Source: Lycium barbarum
Taxonomy: Eukaryota; Streptophyta; Magnoliopsida; Solanales; Solanaceae
Reading direction: 5' to 3'
DNA: 64,000 nt
NCBI RefSeq assembly: GCF_019175385.1
Contig: NC_083348.1
Coordinates: 46,584,950 to 46,648,949, forward strand
The position numbers were made by a program, and so were the translations under genes. Of the stretch, positions 1-10,022 are shown piece by piece (the stretch's first letter is position 1; every line of letters starts with the position of its first letter). The notes under the pieces are model-generated. The model ran no database searches. It was not told the DNA's origin and was given only the letters and a program-made list of their open reading frames with translations.

Positions 1-1
1 C

Positions 2-1885
2 TATGCCTCCCGACAGCTCAGATCGCACGAGAGAAATTATCCTACTAATGATCTGGAACTAGTCGCGGTAATTCATGCTTTGAAGATATGGCGGCATTAC
101 TTATATGGGGTTCATGTTGATATTTATACGGATCACAAAAGTCTCCAATATATTTTTAAGCAAAAGGAGTTGAATTTGCGGCAAAGGAGATGGCTCGAGT
201 TGTTGAAAGATTATGATGTTGACATTTTGTATCATCCTGGAAAAGCCAACATTGTAGCCGATGCACTTAGCCGCAAGTCCATGGGCAGTTTGACCGACGT
301 GCAGCCAGAAAGGAAAGAACTAGTTCGTGAAATTCATCAGCTAGCAAGTCTTGGAGTCCGTTTGGCCGATTTTGGAAATATTGGGGTTTCTGTCCGAGAA
401 GTTGTTGAATCGTCTATTATGGAAGAAGTAAAATGACGACGGTACGAGGATCCTATTCTGATACAGTACAGAGATGCGGCCCTTGATAAGGAGAAGACCC
501 AGTTCGATATTTCACCTGACGGAGCATTATTATATAGAGGCAGGTTATGTGTACCTGACGTTGCAGGGCTGCAGCGACAGATTATGGGAGAGGCACATTA
601 TGCTCGGTATTTTGTTCATCCCGGATCCACAAAAATGTACCATGATCTCAGATGTTTATATTGGTGGGATGGTATGAAAAAGGACATCGCGGAGTTCATT
701 GCTCCGTGTCCAAATTGCCAACAGGTTAAGATCGAGCATCAAAAGCCCGGTGGATTGTTACAGGAAATGGAAATCCCAGCTTGGAAATGGGAAATAATTA
801 ATATGGATTTCATTACAGGTTTACCGCACTCCACGAAGGTATGATTCTATATGGATTATTGTTGATAGGCTGACAAAATCATCCCATTTTCTTCCGGTCA
901 GGACCACTTATTAGGCTGAGGATTATGCCCGGTTGTATATTAAAGAGATGGTAAGACTTCACGGAGTTCCTATATCTATTATATCCGATAGAGGTGCTAG
1001 TTTACAGCTAATTTCTGGAGGTCATTTCAGGAAGGATTGGGGACTCAGGTGAGTCTTAGCACCGCATTCCATCCTCAGTCTGACGGACAGGCCGAGTGTA
1101 CTATTCAGACGCTGGAAGATATGCTACGGGCCTGTGTTACTGATTTCAGAGGTAGCTGGGTTGATCATTTGCCGCTTATTGAATTTGCCTATAATAATAG
1201 TTATCATTCCAGCATCCAGATGGCGTTGTATGAAGCCTTATATAGTAGAAAATGCAGATCTCCGATTGGTTGGTTCGATGTGGGTGAAACTAAGCTAATT
1301 GGTCCAGATATGATCCAGCAAGTAGTCGATAAGGTAAAACTCATTCGGGAACGGTTATTACCAGCCCAGAGTCGACAGAAATCATATGCAGACAATCGAC
1401 GTCGAAACTTGGAGTTCCAGATTGGTGACTGGGTAATTTTGAAAGTGTCACCTATGAAGGGTGTAATGAGATTCGGCAGAAAAGGAAAGCTCAGTCCGAG
1501 ATATATTGGGCCTTATCAGATTGTTCGAAAGATAGGTAAGGTCGCCTACGAGTTAGACTTATCATCCGATCTGGAAGCAGTACATCAGGTATTTCATGTA
1601 TCAATGCTCCGCAAATGTATTGGTGATCCTTCCAGAATATTTTCCATAGAAGATATCCAGGTAACAGAGGAGCTGTCCTACGAAGAACAGCCAGTAGCCA
1701 TCCTGGATCGTCAGGTGAGGAGACTGTGTATCAAAGATGTGCCTTCTGTTAAGGTCTTGTGGCAGAACAATAACCGAGAGGAAATGACCTGGAAAGCGGA
1801 GGACGAGATGAAGAAGAAGTATCCCCGCTTGTTTCCTATGTCTACAGGTAATCTAAATTCCTTAATTGGTAATATTGATTGGTGA
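2..1885 (+). pseudogene. Decayed pol: RNase H end, integrase, chromodomain-like C-terminus
   Basis: From base 2 the frame gives the end of RNase H (YTDHKSL near 130; [15 protein letters not shown] near 235-280). The zinc-binding integrase N-terminus follows (HPGSTKMYHD, then CPNCQQVK, 616-730), then the integrase core (NMDFITGLP near 802; SDRGA near 987) and a GPY-type C-terminal domain (SPRYIGPYQIV near 1495). The tail VAILDRQVRRL ... MTWKAEDEMKKKYPRLF (about 1693-1836) is the chromodomain-like end typical of Tekay/Del elements. Breaks seen: in-frame TGA at 434-436; loss of frame near 838-841; TAG at 912-914; loss of frame near 993-1000, just after the second catalytic aspartate. The last open stretch, 1037-1885, is intact to its stop. 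In a live element this polyprotein copies and integrates the element; this copy cannot make it in one piece. Confidence 0.9.
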
Positions 1886-1955
1886 ATGAATTATATGTGC
1901 TATCCATAAAAAGAAACTCCCCCGAAATGCTTGCAAGACCCTATAAGACTAGTTT

Positions 1956-1998
1956 AACATTCGAGGACGAATGTTCTAAAGGGGGGGGGGGGGGAGGA
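1956..1998 (+). other. Hairpin motif plus polypurine tract
   Basis: AACATTCGAGGACGAATGTT (1956-1975) is an inverted repeat with 8-bp arms and a 4-nt loop. After TCTAAA come 14 Gs (1981-1994) and AGGA, ending exactly where the LTR begins. This is the expected position of the plus-strand primer for reverse transcription. The same 20-mer lies beside the polypurine tract of two other elements here (32580-32599 and 61928-61947). Confidence 0.85.
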
Positions 1999-3211
1999 TG
2001 TTATATCCCGTATTTTTGCACATTTGGATAAATCGATATAATTGTGATTAGTAAGAGATAAGGCAATATTTTTGATTTTATTTAATACATAAGTTGTTCA
2101 TGAAAATATTGAGGCGGAAATATTGAGGAAGGCTAAGGGCAAAATTGGAAATCTGGAAAATAGTTTCATGAATTACAAAAAATTAACCATGGAAAGATTG
2201 GGCTTGGAAAAACAAAAAAACAATGAGCCCAAAGCCCAAGTGTGGCCGGCCAAGGCATGGGCCAAGGCCCACTTGGGAATTTTAATCCAAGTCAATAAAA
2301 GGGATGACTACTATTATTATCATCCCATTTCAAGAACTTTCAAGAAAAAGAAAAGTGAGAGCCAAGAACAAGGGGTTTCGGCCAAGAGAGAAAAAGAACG
2401 AAAAAAAATTAAAGCCTTTCCATCTTGATCCAAAAATTTATTTCTTCTTGTATTCCTACTAATTCAAAGACCCTCTTTAACGTGGTATAATTATTGAAGT
2501 AAGAAAACTACTCTTGGTGGCAAGTTCAAATTCTAGTCAAGTGGAAAAGTTGAGGAAAAAGGTAAGAATTTCTCTTCTTTTATATGTTATGGAAGGTTTA
2601 TGTATGTTGTAGTATGTAGAAAGGAATGAAAATCATGGAAATAATATGTGTTGTGTGTGGGCCGTGTGGGTGTGTGTGTGTAATTGTGGCCGTGTGGTGT
2701 TGTATGGTGGAGGAAAGATGAATTAATTTTTATTTAGCATGTTAGTCGTGTTGTTGTGGCCTTATGTACCATATTTTTGGTACATATCTTTCTTGTACAT
2801 GTTTCTGTATATATATGACTATTTGGGGTACGGCGGGCCCTGTCCCGTCATATGTTTCTGTTGTGGTTTGTAGAAGCCTGTAGACATATATGTGGGTCAT
2901 GGGTCATCATTGTGTGGTCATGTCTGTGATTTGTGTCTTAAGCAGTCCCGTTTGCTGTGATGGCCGAAACGGCCCGTATGTGTGTGTATGGATGTATATA
3001 TATTCGGGCGATGTGTTTTCCGCCAGCCTTGCCGGCTTCTGTGTGATATTTTGCTATATATGACCGCTTAAGACGACATCTGATTTCAATAACTGCATAA
3101 CTTAATGTATGTTGAATACGGATAAGTCCTTGATATATCGATTTGGTAAGTGAGTGTGTACAGGTGTCCAGCTAGGGCACTAGTCACGGCCCACGGGGTT
3201 GGGTCGTGACA
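1999..3211 (+). repeat. 3' LTR, 1213 bp
   Basis: Starts TGTTATATCCCGTATTTTTG and ends GGGTCGTGACA. The same start and end are found on the solo LTRs at 14937-18404 and, with one change in the start, 37611-40799, so these are related families of different length. A GC-rich block near 2830-2860 (GGGCCCTGTCCCG) and a second near 3005-3030 match the middle of the other LTRs. No gene is visible inside. Confidence 0.85.
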
Positions 3212-3298
3212 CATGAGTACATGGAAACACGGGTATCATAACATGATACATGAGTACGTGGAATCAGAACGTAGTAACATGGGACGTGAGTACTGGAG

Positions 3299-3575
3299 AT
3301 AATTATCTCAGACCTCTTCTACTTGTTCATCAAACAAGTGTGGATATCTTGACTTCATATCCTCTTCCACTTCCCATGTAGCTCTTCAACCTTTTGGTTC
3401 CTCCATAACACTGTCTCTGAAGCAACTTCCTTAGTTCTCAACTTGCTAACTTGAAGATCAAGAATAGGCATAGGAATCTCTTCATAAGACATGCTATCTT
3501 TAACCCCTATGCTTTCAGTAGGGACAATAAGAGACGGATCCCCCACACATTTCTTAAAGCAAATACTGTGGATGG
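3299..3575 (-). pseudogene. Fragment of a Ty3/gypsy chromodomain-like pol tail
   Basis: The minus strand reads KKCVGDPS, then SYEEIPMPILDLQVSKLRTKEVAS and VLWRNQKVEELHGKWKRI, the same order as the end of the pol at 1-1885 and 62115-64000. Only this tail is recognisable; upstream sequence diverges near 3575. It is a separate, older insertion in the opposite direction to the element on its left. Confidence 0.75.
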
Positions 3576-4846
3576 TGGAAAAACAAAAGGAGAAAATGTA
3601 AGGAAATAGGCCTAGATGGGAAAACGAAAGTGGAACTCTATCAAGAGGCATGGAGGATCTGACACTTATAGACAATTAAGATCTTGAAGATCAAAATTTA
3701 ACAGAAGAGCAGGCCATGATGAATGGTCAAGAAAAATTGAAGACTCAATAGGACAATCATAATCAGCCCTCAATAGAAATATGGAAGAACCTATATTAAC
3801 TCCCCATTCAAAATATCAGGGTTGAAGAGATGACACAACCTCTTATGAACAAAGAATCTTACTAAGAAAACTTCCCAGTTGAAGAGGCCTCCTCAGAATC
3901 AGATACAACCGAGGTCATCTGTGGAAAGGAGTTCGCCGATTATAGAGATAAATTTCCCACCTACACGAGGAACAATCTAGAAAATATGGCATAATATCTC
4001 CTTAATTTGTTAAAACAGGTCTGCATATAAAAGAGAAATCTGATGCAATATTTCACTACTCTTTAAATGAATCATGAAAGAATGAAGATGGAAGAGGAGT
4101 ATCTAAATAATAGAGTCAGAAGTCTCAGAAACCAGACCTTAACGGAAGCGATCTTTTCAACAGAAAAAGGAGAAGAATAAATGAATAATGACGCTACATC
4201 ATCCATCTCAAAATTAGACTTGGAGGATGAAGATGACAAGGATGAAGCTTCTCTTAGAATTAGGGGAGGAAATTTACATTTACTCCAGAAGAAGGACTCA
4301 AACTATCCCAGATATATTAGAGAATGGACACATAGCGAGGGACAGATTGATAAAAGAATACAACATCTTCAGGAAGAACTTCTCTAGCCTGGAAGAGAGA
4401 AAGAGATCATAGAAAGTGAAAACAAGATCCTCAAGGAACAAGTCCTTTCCTTGAGGAATGAAAGTGCTAGATATGAAATTCAAAAGAATCTAGACACTCC
4501 TCTTCAGGACAAGACTAAAAGTGATGAAACTCAAAGAAATTGAAGAAGTTATACAGCAAGAACAGACCGTCAGAAAGGAAGACCTTCTGCCACAAAAGGC
4601 AAGGAATTGGCAAACTAATAATAAACTCACAGTATGTACAATTCCTCTAAGATAAGAACTATGGGAACTTATAGGAATCCTACCTACAGGATAAGATGGG
4701 TAAACTAATGAAATACAGAAGCCCGATAGAAAAAAGAAGAAAGGAAAATCTGAACACCTGCATCAGAGTCGGAGGAAAACATATACTCATCTCAAGGAAC
4801 CCAACCTTATACGGGTTCCTAAGACCTATCCATAAAGTATGACATG

Positions 4847-4924
4847 GAAGGATATGGTAGAAGGAGACTAGAAGCATGTGTGATAGAAGGATATGGTAGA
4901 AGTAGACTAGAAGCATGTGTGAGG
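4847..4924 (+). repeat. 39-bp tandem duplication (2 copies)
   Basis: The unit starting GAAGGATATGGTAGAAG is present twice with one substitution in the body. The period of 39 nt is a multiple of three, so in the open frame starting at 4844 it duplicates 13 residues (EGYGRRRLEACV, then EGYGRSRLEACV). Confidence 0.8.
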
Positions 4925-5485
4925 GTCTCATTACATGTCATAGCTAAAAGGAGACATATCTCCTATCATAAGCCTACAAAAGGAAGTATAAGACATATAA
5001 ACTTGCAAGGGTCCCACCCCAGGATAGATGAGGAGCACGTGTATAAACATATCAAAAGGGAAAAGAAAAGTATCAATGAGTTAAAAAACCCCCAGATTCC
5101 TACAGGAACAATAATAATATATGCAAAAAAATGAAGGAACCAAGTACTTCACTAAAAAAGGAATGGTGGCCAAAACAGTAATGGCACAACACATGGCCAA
5201 TCAAGATTTCTCTCTTAGAAACTATCATAGAGAACCTGAGGGGACACAATATGCCTAGAGGAAAACTCAAAGACCCTCAAAGAAGAATTTTTTTAGAAAG
5301 AACCCTAGGAAAGGTGAGAAGAAAATTAAGGTTGGAGGAAGAGACAAAAGGAAAAGGAGTTGAAAACTACGCAAGATCCACTCCAATACACCAGGAATAG
5401 GCAGAGGACAGAAATATAAAGGGGGCACCGGGAACTAGGGAACCTGGTAGATGGAGAAAAAGATGAAGGAGGAGGATGAGCAGTG

Positions 5486-5549
5486 GAGAATCAACCATAA
5501 TGTCATTGCAGCAATAGGAGAATCAACCATAATGTCATTGCAGCAATAG
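5486..5549 (+). repeat. 32-bp perfect tandem duplication
   Basis: The unit starting GAGAATCAACCATAATG occurs at 5486-5517 and again at 5518-5549 without a mismatch. The length is not a multiple of three, so it would shift any reading frame. Confidence 0.85.
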
Positions 5550-6568
5550 GGGGAGGAATAAGCAGGCAAGCCACACAAACTTATGATAATAAAATACTCC
5601 TAGAGAAATTAGTTCTCTGATGGAAAATAGATATACAAGCCAGGACAATCTGTCAAAGAGCACCTGCAAAGAAACGGATCAAAAAAGGAGAAAAGGGGGT
5701 TGAAGAAGCACAAAACAATACAACCCTGCATTGGTAGGAGAAGTAGCTAAGAAGCAAAACTTGAAGATGAATTGATTACAATAGTCTCTCTCACTGGCTA
5801 TGAAAATAAGAATGCTTAAGACACTCTTGGCATGGAAAATAGAGCACATACAACGAGGAAACTAGTTAGAGAACATGGTTCTTACGACTATCAGGTATGC
5901 ACCTCCTTTCCAATTGAGAGTTGCTTAAATATGTCTATACTGCCATTCCATCCCAGTCAACCACAAAAATCCCTCTAGAAAGAAACCAACTTGAGTTTCC
6001 CTTTACCCGAAACCAAGTTCACAAGCCCCTCCATTGTTTGCAAAAGTCCATATCTATTGGTCGGTAGATACCTCAACCCATACCTACTAATCACCAATAG
6101 AAAACTCTGAAAGTCACATAAAGGGACAACATATCAACATCATTATAGTTTCTCTACACCTAGCCACCTAACAGGCTGCAATAAGTGGAAGGTAAGTCCT
6201 GAGTAAATTAAGCAGATCATCATACTTGCTTAATCCTACAACCTAGTCGTCGATAGGGTTGCAAACAAATGGTTAGTCCCTACTAAAAGATTAAGTAATT
6301 CCTCTTAGTTAGTTGCAATAAGCATACACATCTTCCTCAACTAGAGGGTAGACTACTGCTGGCTTACAAACCTCGTGTAGTGAGTCGTACTTGTATCAAC
6401 ATGAAGCATTAGTGTTAGAACAACATGGAGCTGGTTCTAAGGAGAAAGATTGTCAACATAGGAGAAATGCTTAAGGGTGAAGAAGTTGATCCAGGTCTGA
6501 AGATGAAGAAGTAAGTTGGATATAAAACAAATGGAGATAAATGAAGCTGCTATGTGTTTATCATCATC

Positions 6569-7570
6569 AAAAAGGGGGAAATTATTGAGTAGTTGTTGGC
6601 TCAATAATCAAGGGCTTAATATTGAAGTTTTGATAATTCGACAAACAATGTACCCGAGAAAATCAACATGAGATTTTAGGAGGAATTCATTTGAAGAACC
6701 GGATATCCATTCAGATCTCCAAAGGACTTAGTGGAACAGTTACAATGTTCAAAAGAACTGCTTAAAGAAACTGGTCCTTACCCCACTGGAGACTTAAGCT
6801 ATTTTATGCTGACATTGGAGAAGCTAGAATATTGATTGATGCCTATTCAAGGAAGAGTTGGATTTCAGTTATGTTAACATTCTACAATATACCATAAGTT
6901 AATTAACATGAAAATTATCATTGTAGTAGGACGAGAAAGCTGACAAGCAAACATGTAAAGAGAGGAAGATCCAAGTCTAACAAGGTTTGCTTTACGAGTA
7001 TGAAACCAAATCCTTCTTGGATTAAACCATTGAAGGCAGTGACTACTAGTATCTATAAACAAGATGATCAAGCTTTCGATCTTGAAAGCTATAATCACAA
7101 ATACTCTAATGAAGAGAAAAGTGTGAGCACAGTCAACATCTTCATCTTTAGAAGAGACAACTATCCAAACAATAAAGAACCCGAGCTTATCAAGATTTAT
7201 CCATCTAGTTCTTTAGTTGTAGTTAGGTTTTTTGTGGTTATCACATATTTACTTTTGCAAGTATTGTGTAATAGTTATTCGTTGGTTAAGTTACTTTATC
7301 CCTACAACAACTAGGTTGATTAGGTGGTCTGTTGAAGAATCGTGTCCTTTAGGTTTGACAAGGAAGTTGTAAACCTGTTACCGCTTGGTTATAGTGAAGT
7401 TTTTGGGTAAATACTATAGGAAGGTAGGTCATGATTTTTGACACCCTTGACCAAGGAGTTTTCCACATGAAAATTCTTATGTTGATTTATTTTCCATTGC
7501 ATAAATTTCTTGCGCAAATTATTTCAAGAATCAGATCCTGGAAGCGCATAGGAGTAGCCCGATCCTAACA
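6569..7570 (+). mobile_element. 3' end of a Ty1/copia-like element: polypurine tract and LTR
   Basis: AAAAAGGGGGAAAT at 6569-6582 is a copia-style polypurine tract and follows the usual ATCATC lead-in. The LTR runs from about 6586 (TGAGTAG) to about 7570 (CCTAACA). Its 3' part has the signature seen in copia LTRs (ACACCCTTG, then TTTTCCACATGAAAAT near 7440-7475). The first ~250 bp recur in inverted form at 7571-10022, which supports treating it as a repeat. No copia pol is visible upstream. The exact LTR start is uncertain by a few bases. Confidence 0.6.
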
Positions 7571-7736
7571 AATATTACCATAACTTAAATTCCATCGCTT
7601 CATCAAATGGTAATTAGTTAATATTTGTCTAACATCAACATGAAACAACATTCAATCTCCAATTGCGTAAGGACCAGTTCCTTTGAGCAATTCCTCTGGA
7701 TGTTGTGACTTCTTCAATATGTCCTTTGGGATCTAT

Positions 7737-9892
7737 TGTCACGACCCAACTTACGGGCCGTGTGGGCACTTACCATATTATTACTTAGTAGGCGAACCCT
7801 TACCAACCAACCCAATACCCAAACAATTCTAAATCACAATAAAATACTTAATGATCACAAATTGAAGTAATTACTCATGAAGACTCTGTTATAGATACAA
7901 GAAACTGAAATTCCCGAGATCTAGTGTAGACAGGTACAAGAGCTCTTATTACACAAGGATAAATAAAATAAACAACACAGCCTCTGCCTAGAATGAGATT
8001 AGCAAGGCTGTAGGAAGATGTCCGGTAATCCACAAGGAGAAACATCAACTTAAAAACCTGCAACATACCTACACCCAAAAAGGTGTAGCAAGAGTAGTAT
8101 CAGTACACCACACGTTCTGGTAAGCATCATAGGTCAAGATTAGTTCACGCAACACAATGTAAAATCAATAAGATAAGAAAATAAGTCAACGAACGCCCTC
8201 AAGACCCCAATATAGATTATTACACCGATACGAACTCACCTCTCTACTCCCAGTTATTTCGGTCCTCTTATTTCCCACAGTATTACCAGTTATCTGACTA
8301 GTTAAAAGTAATCCTATTTCGTATTCCCTTAGGCCAATTAAGTAAGTCTTATCCCCTCATTTATACTAACGTTTGCTTTCTGAGTATTAGCCTTAGAGCT
8401 TTCTATATGTTCACTCGCTAAGTTATGATGCATCCACAGAACATACTCACCACACTTCCACCAACCACTGGAACTCTCTAGGTCCATCAGACTAAATGCG
8501 GAAGTTTATCACTTAATAATTCATTCTCACACCAACACCTCCATATTGAACAATACCTCACATAGTACAACACAATTATAAGAGATGCACAATGCAGTGT
8601 GACAGACTGACAACACACAATTATAAGGATATAGAAGTATGAAATGCAATGCAATGCAAAATGCGATGCGAAGGACAAAATCACATTGTATATACATGCT
8701 AACTGATGTCATTGCTCAGTAGTCATGACCTGCAGGGGACCCATGGCGTCCATGTACCATTCGTTCCGGATCCATTCCTCGGACCTGTGTCACATCCAAG
8801 GCCACATCCTCACCCCCGGTCAAATGTGCATTTTCATATTTGTAAATATGCTTACATTTCCATTACGGTCAATGATCAACTGTCAAATAGTATATCATAT
8901 TCAACCCAACTTGGACATACAATCCGGATACACCATCGGCACTTATTCAGACTTTCTGCTCCATGTATTACCTCATACCCACATGCAATATATACAACGA
9001 TGCTAATGAATGAACACAATGTCATGAAATACGCCTTTGGCGGCGTACACTATTATGCCTTCTTTTTAACTCACCCAATGCAACCATTTTATATTCACAA
9101 GAATTAACAGCTGTAAGGAATATTACGAACTTACTCAAAAATCAATGTAAAAATTACATGTACATGGGAATAATACTCTAGCTTCGGGATAGCCCTTCCT
9201 GACCAAGACAAATAATCACTTCCCATTTCATAACACATAAACATCCACAAAAGCAGTACACAATACTAAATTATAAACTCGTTGTTACCCCAGTTACTAT
9301 TTACACAAGTCTTCATTAAATTATGAATATATCCATCCAAATGTCGTGTTCGAAGACCTAATCATGCAATGTCCTATCAACTCTATATGTGTATACGATT
9401 CACTAATCAAATTCTAACTCAAGTAAACCGTAACCTACCCAATGACGAATAACTATTTGAATTTCGATGAAGTACTCGCCCTCCTAGCCCTTATCCGAAT
9501 CCACGAGAGATGATAGTTGTAGGGAAAGATGTGGAGAATGTTGGAGGAGCCTCTTTTTCTTTGTGTCAAGGGTTTTTCTTCTAGTAAAACCTAATAGCAC
9601 CCTTGGAGGGTCTTTTATTAAAAAGAAAGGTGAAATATAAAACTTAGTAGGAAAACACGCCTACTGGTTCGCAGTGGACTTGAAGTTCGCTATAGCTGGA
9701 CCACTGCGGCGGTACTCTGGCCGCTATAACGGACCAACTTCTGCCCGGCTCACGATTTTTAACTCTTTCCGAAACTGGTTTTTCCCATTATTAATCATTT
9801 AAACACTTCATGTGGCTTACTATTTACGATCGTAGGCCTAGATTGGGCATAGGTTCGTGAAGTATTAAATAACTACCGGGCGGGTCGTTACA
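7737..9892 (-). mobile_element. Solo LTR (Ty3/gypsy, TGTAACGACCC family), 2156 bp
   Basis: Bounded by TGTCACGACCC on the left and GGGTCGTTACA on the right, flanked by the exact 5-bp target duplication TCTAT (7732-7736 and 9893-9897). Nothing internal to a retrotransposon is present, so it is a solo LTR left by recombination between two LTRs. Minus orientation is inferred from the close relative at 44624-46783, which runs plus: the two share the region next to the TGTAACG end and the palindrome block. It sits inside the inverted copia LTR piece. Confidence 0.9.
9669..9735. repeat. Short-palindrome array in LTR 7737-9892
   Basis: GC-rich words TTCGCTATAGCTGG, CACTGCGGCGGT and CCGCTATAACGG follow one another, about 150-220 bp from the LTR 5' end. 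They are degenerate versions of the ACCGC-N4-GCGGT word that is clear in the related LTRs. Confidence 0.6.
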
Positions 9893-10022
9893 TCTATTGG
9901 ATGTCAGGTTCTTCAAATGAACTCATATCTCCCTTTGATTGTATCGGGGTACATTGTTTGTCAAATCATAAAATTTCAAAATAAGCCTATGATCATTGAG
10001 CCTACAGCTACTCAACAACATC

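Larger units (their letters stand above)
1..3211 (+). mobile_element. Ty3/gypsy retrotransposon (Tekay/Del-type chromovirus), 3' half, cut by window start
   Basis: The order RNase H, integrase, chromodomain-like tail, polypurine tract, LTR is that of a plant chromovirus read on the plus strand. The 5' LTR, gag, protease and reverse transcriptase would lie left of base 1. The LTR opens with TGTTATATCCCG directly after a purine run and closes with GGGTCGTGACA. The 5 bases after it are catga; the matching target duplication would be upstream of the window. Pol is broken in four places, so the copy is not autonomous. Confidence 0.9.
3576..6568 (+). other. Unassigned purine-rich, coding-like but broken region
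   Basis: The plus strand is rich in A and G and shows short open stretches dense in Lys, Glu and Asp, for example 4181-4387 (68 residues with the acidic run LDLEDEDDKDE) and 4844-5134 (96 residues). Many stops separate them. The composition resembles the gag- or coat-like part of an old reverse-transcribing element, but no zinc knuckle, protease or RT motif was found, so no family is named. From about 5880 to 6400 nothing coding is visible. The last part, about 6400-6568, is probably 3' untranslated sequence of the copia element that follows. Confidence 0.35.
7571..10022 (-). repeat. Inverted copia LTR 5' part, split by a solo LTR
   Basis: Read on the minus strand from 10022, the sequence matches the start of the plus LTR at 6586: TTGAGTAG, GGCTCAAT-ATCA, GACAAACAATGTACCC, TTCATTTGAAGAACC. 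It continues after the inserted solo LTR with GCTCAAAGGAACTGGTCC (near 7670-7690), matching 6755-6780. Net length without the insert is about 290 bp. It lies head-on to the plus copy, which ends at 7570. Confidence 0.65.

Noticed and set aside
3576..5700. Naming this region an endogenous pararetrovirus
   Set aside because: Composition is suggestive, but no movement-protein, coat zinc-finger or RT motif was identified, so the family name would be a guess.
8706..9107. 133-residue plus-strand frame
   Set aside because: It lies inside a solo LTR; the corresponding sequence in the related LTRs does not keep the frame.
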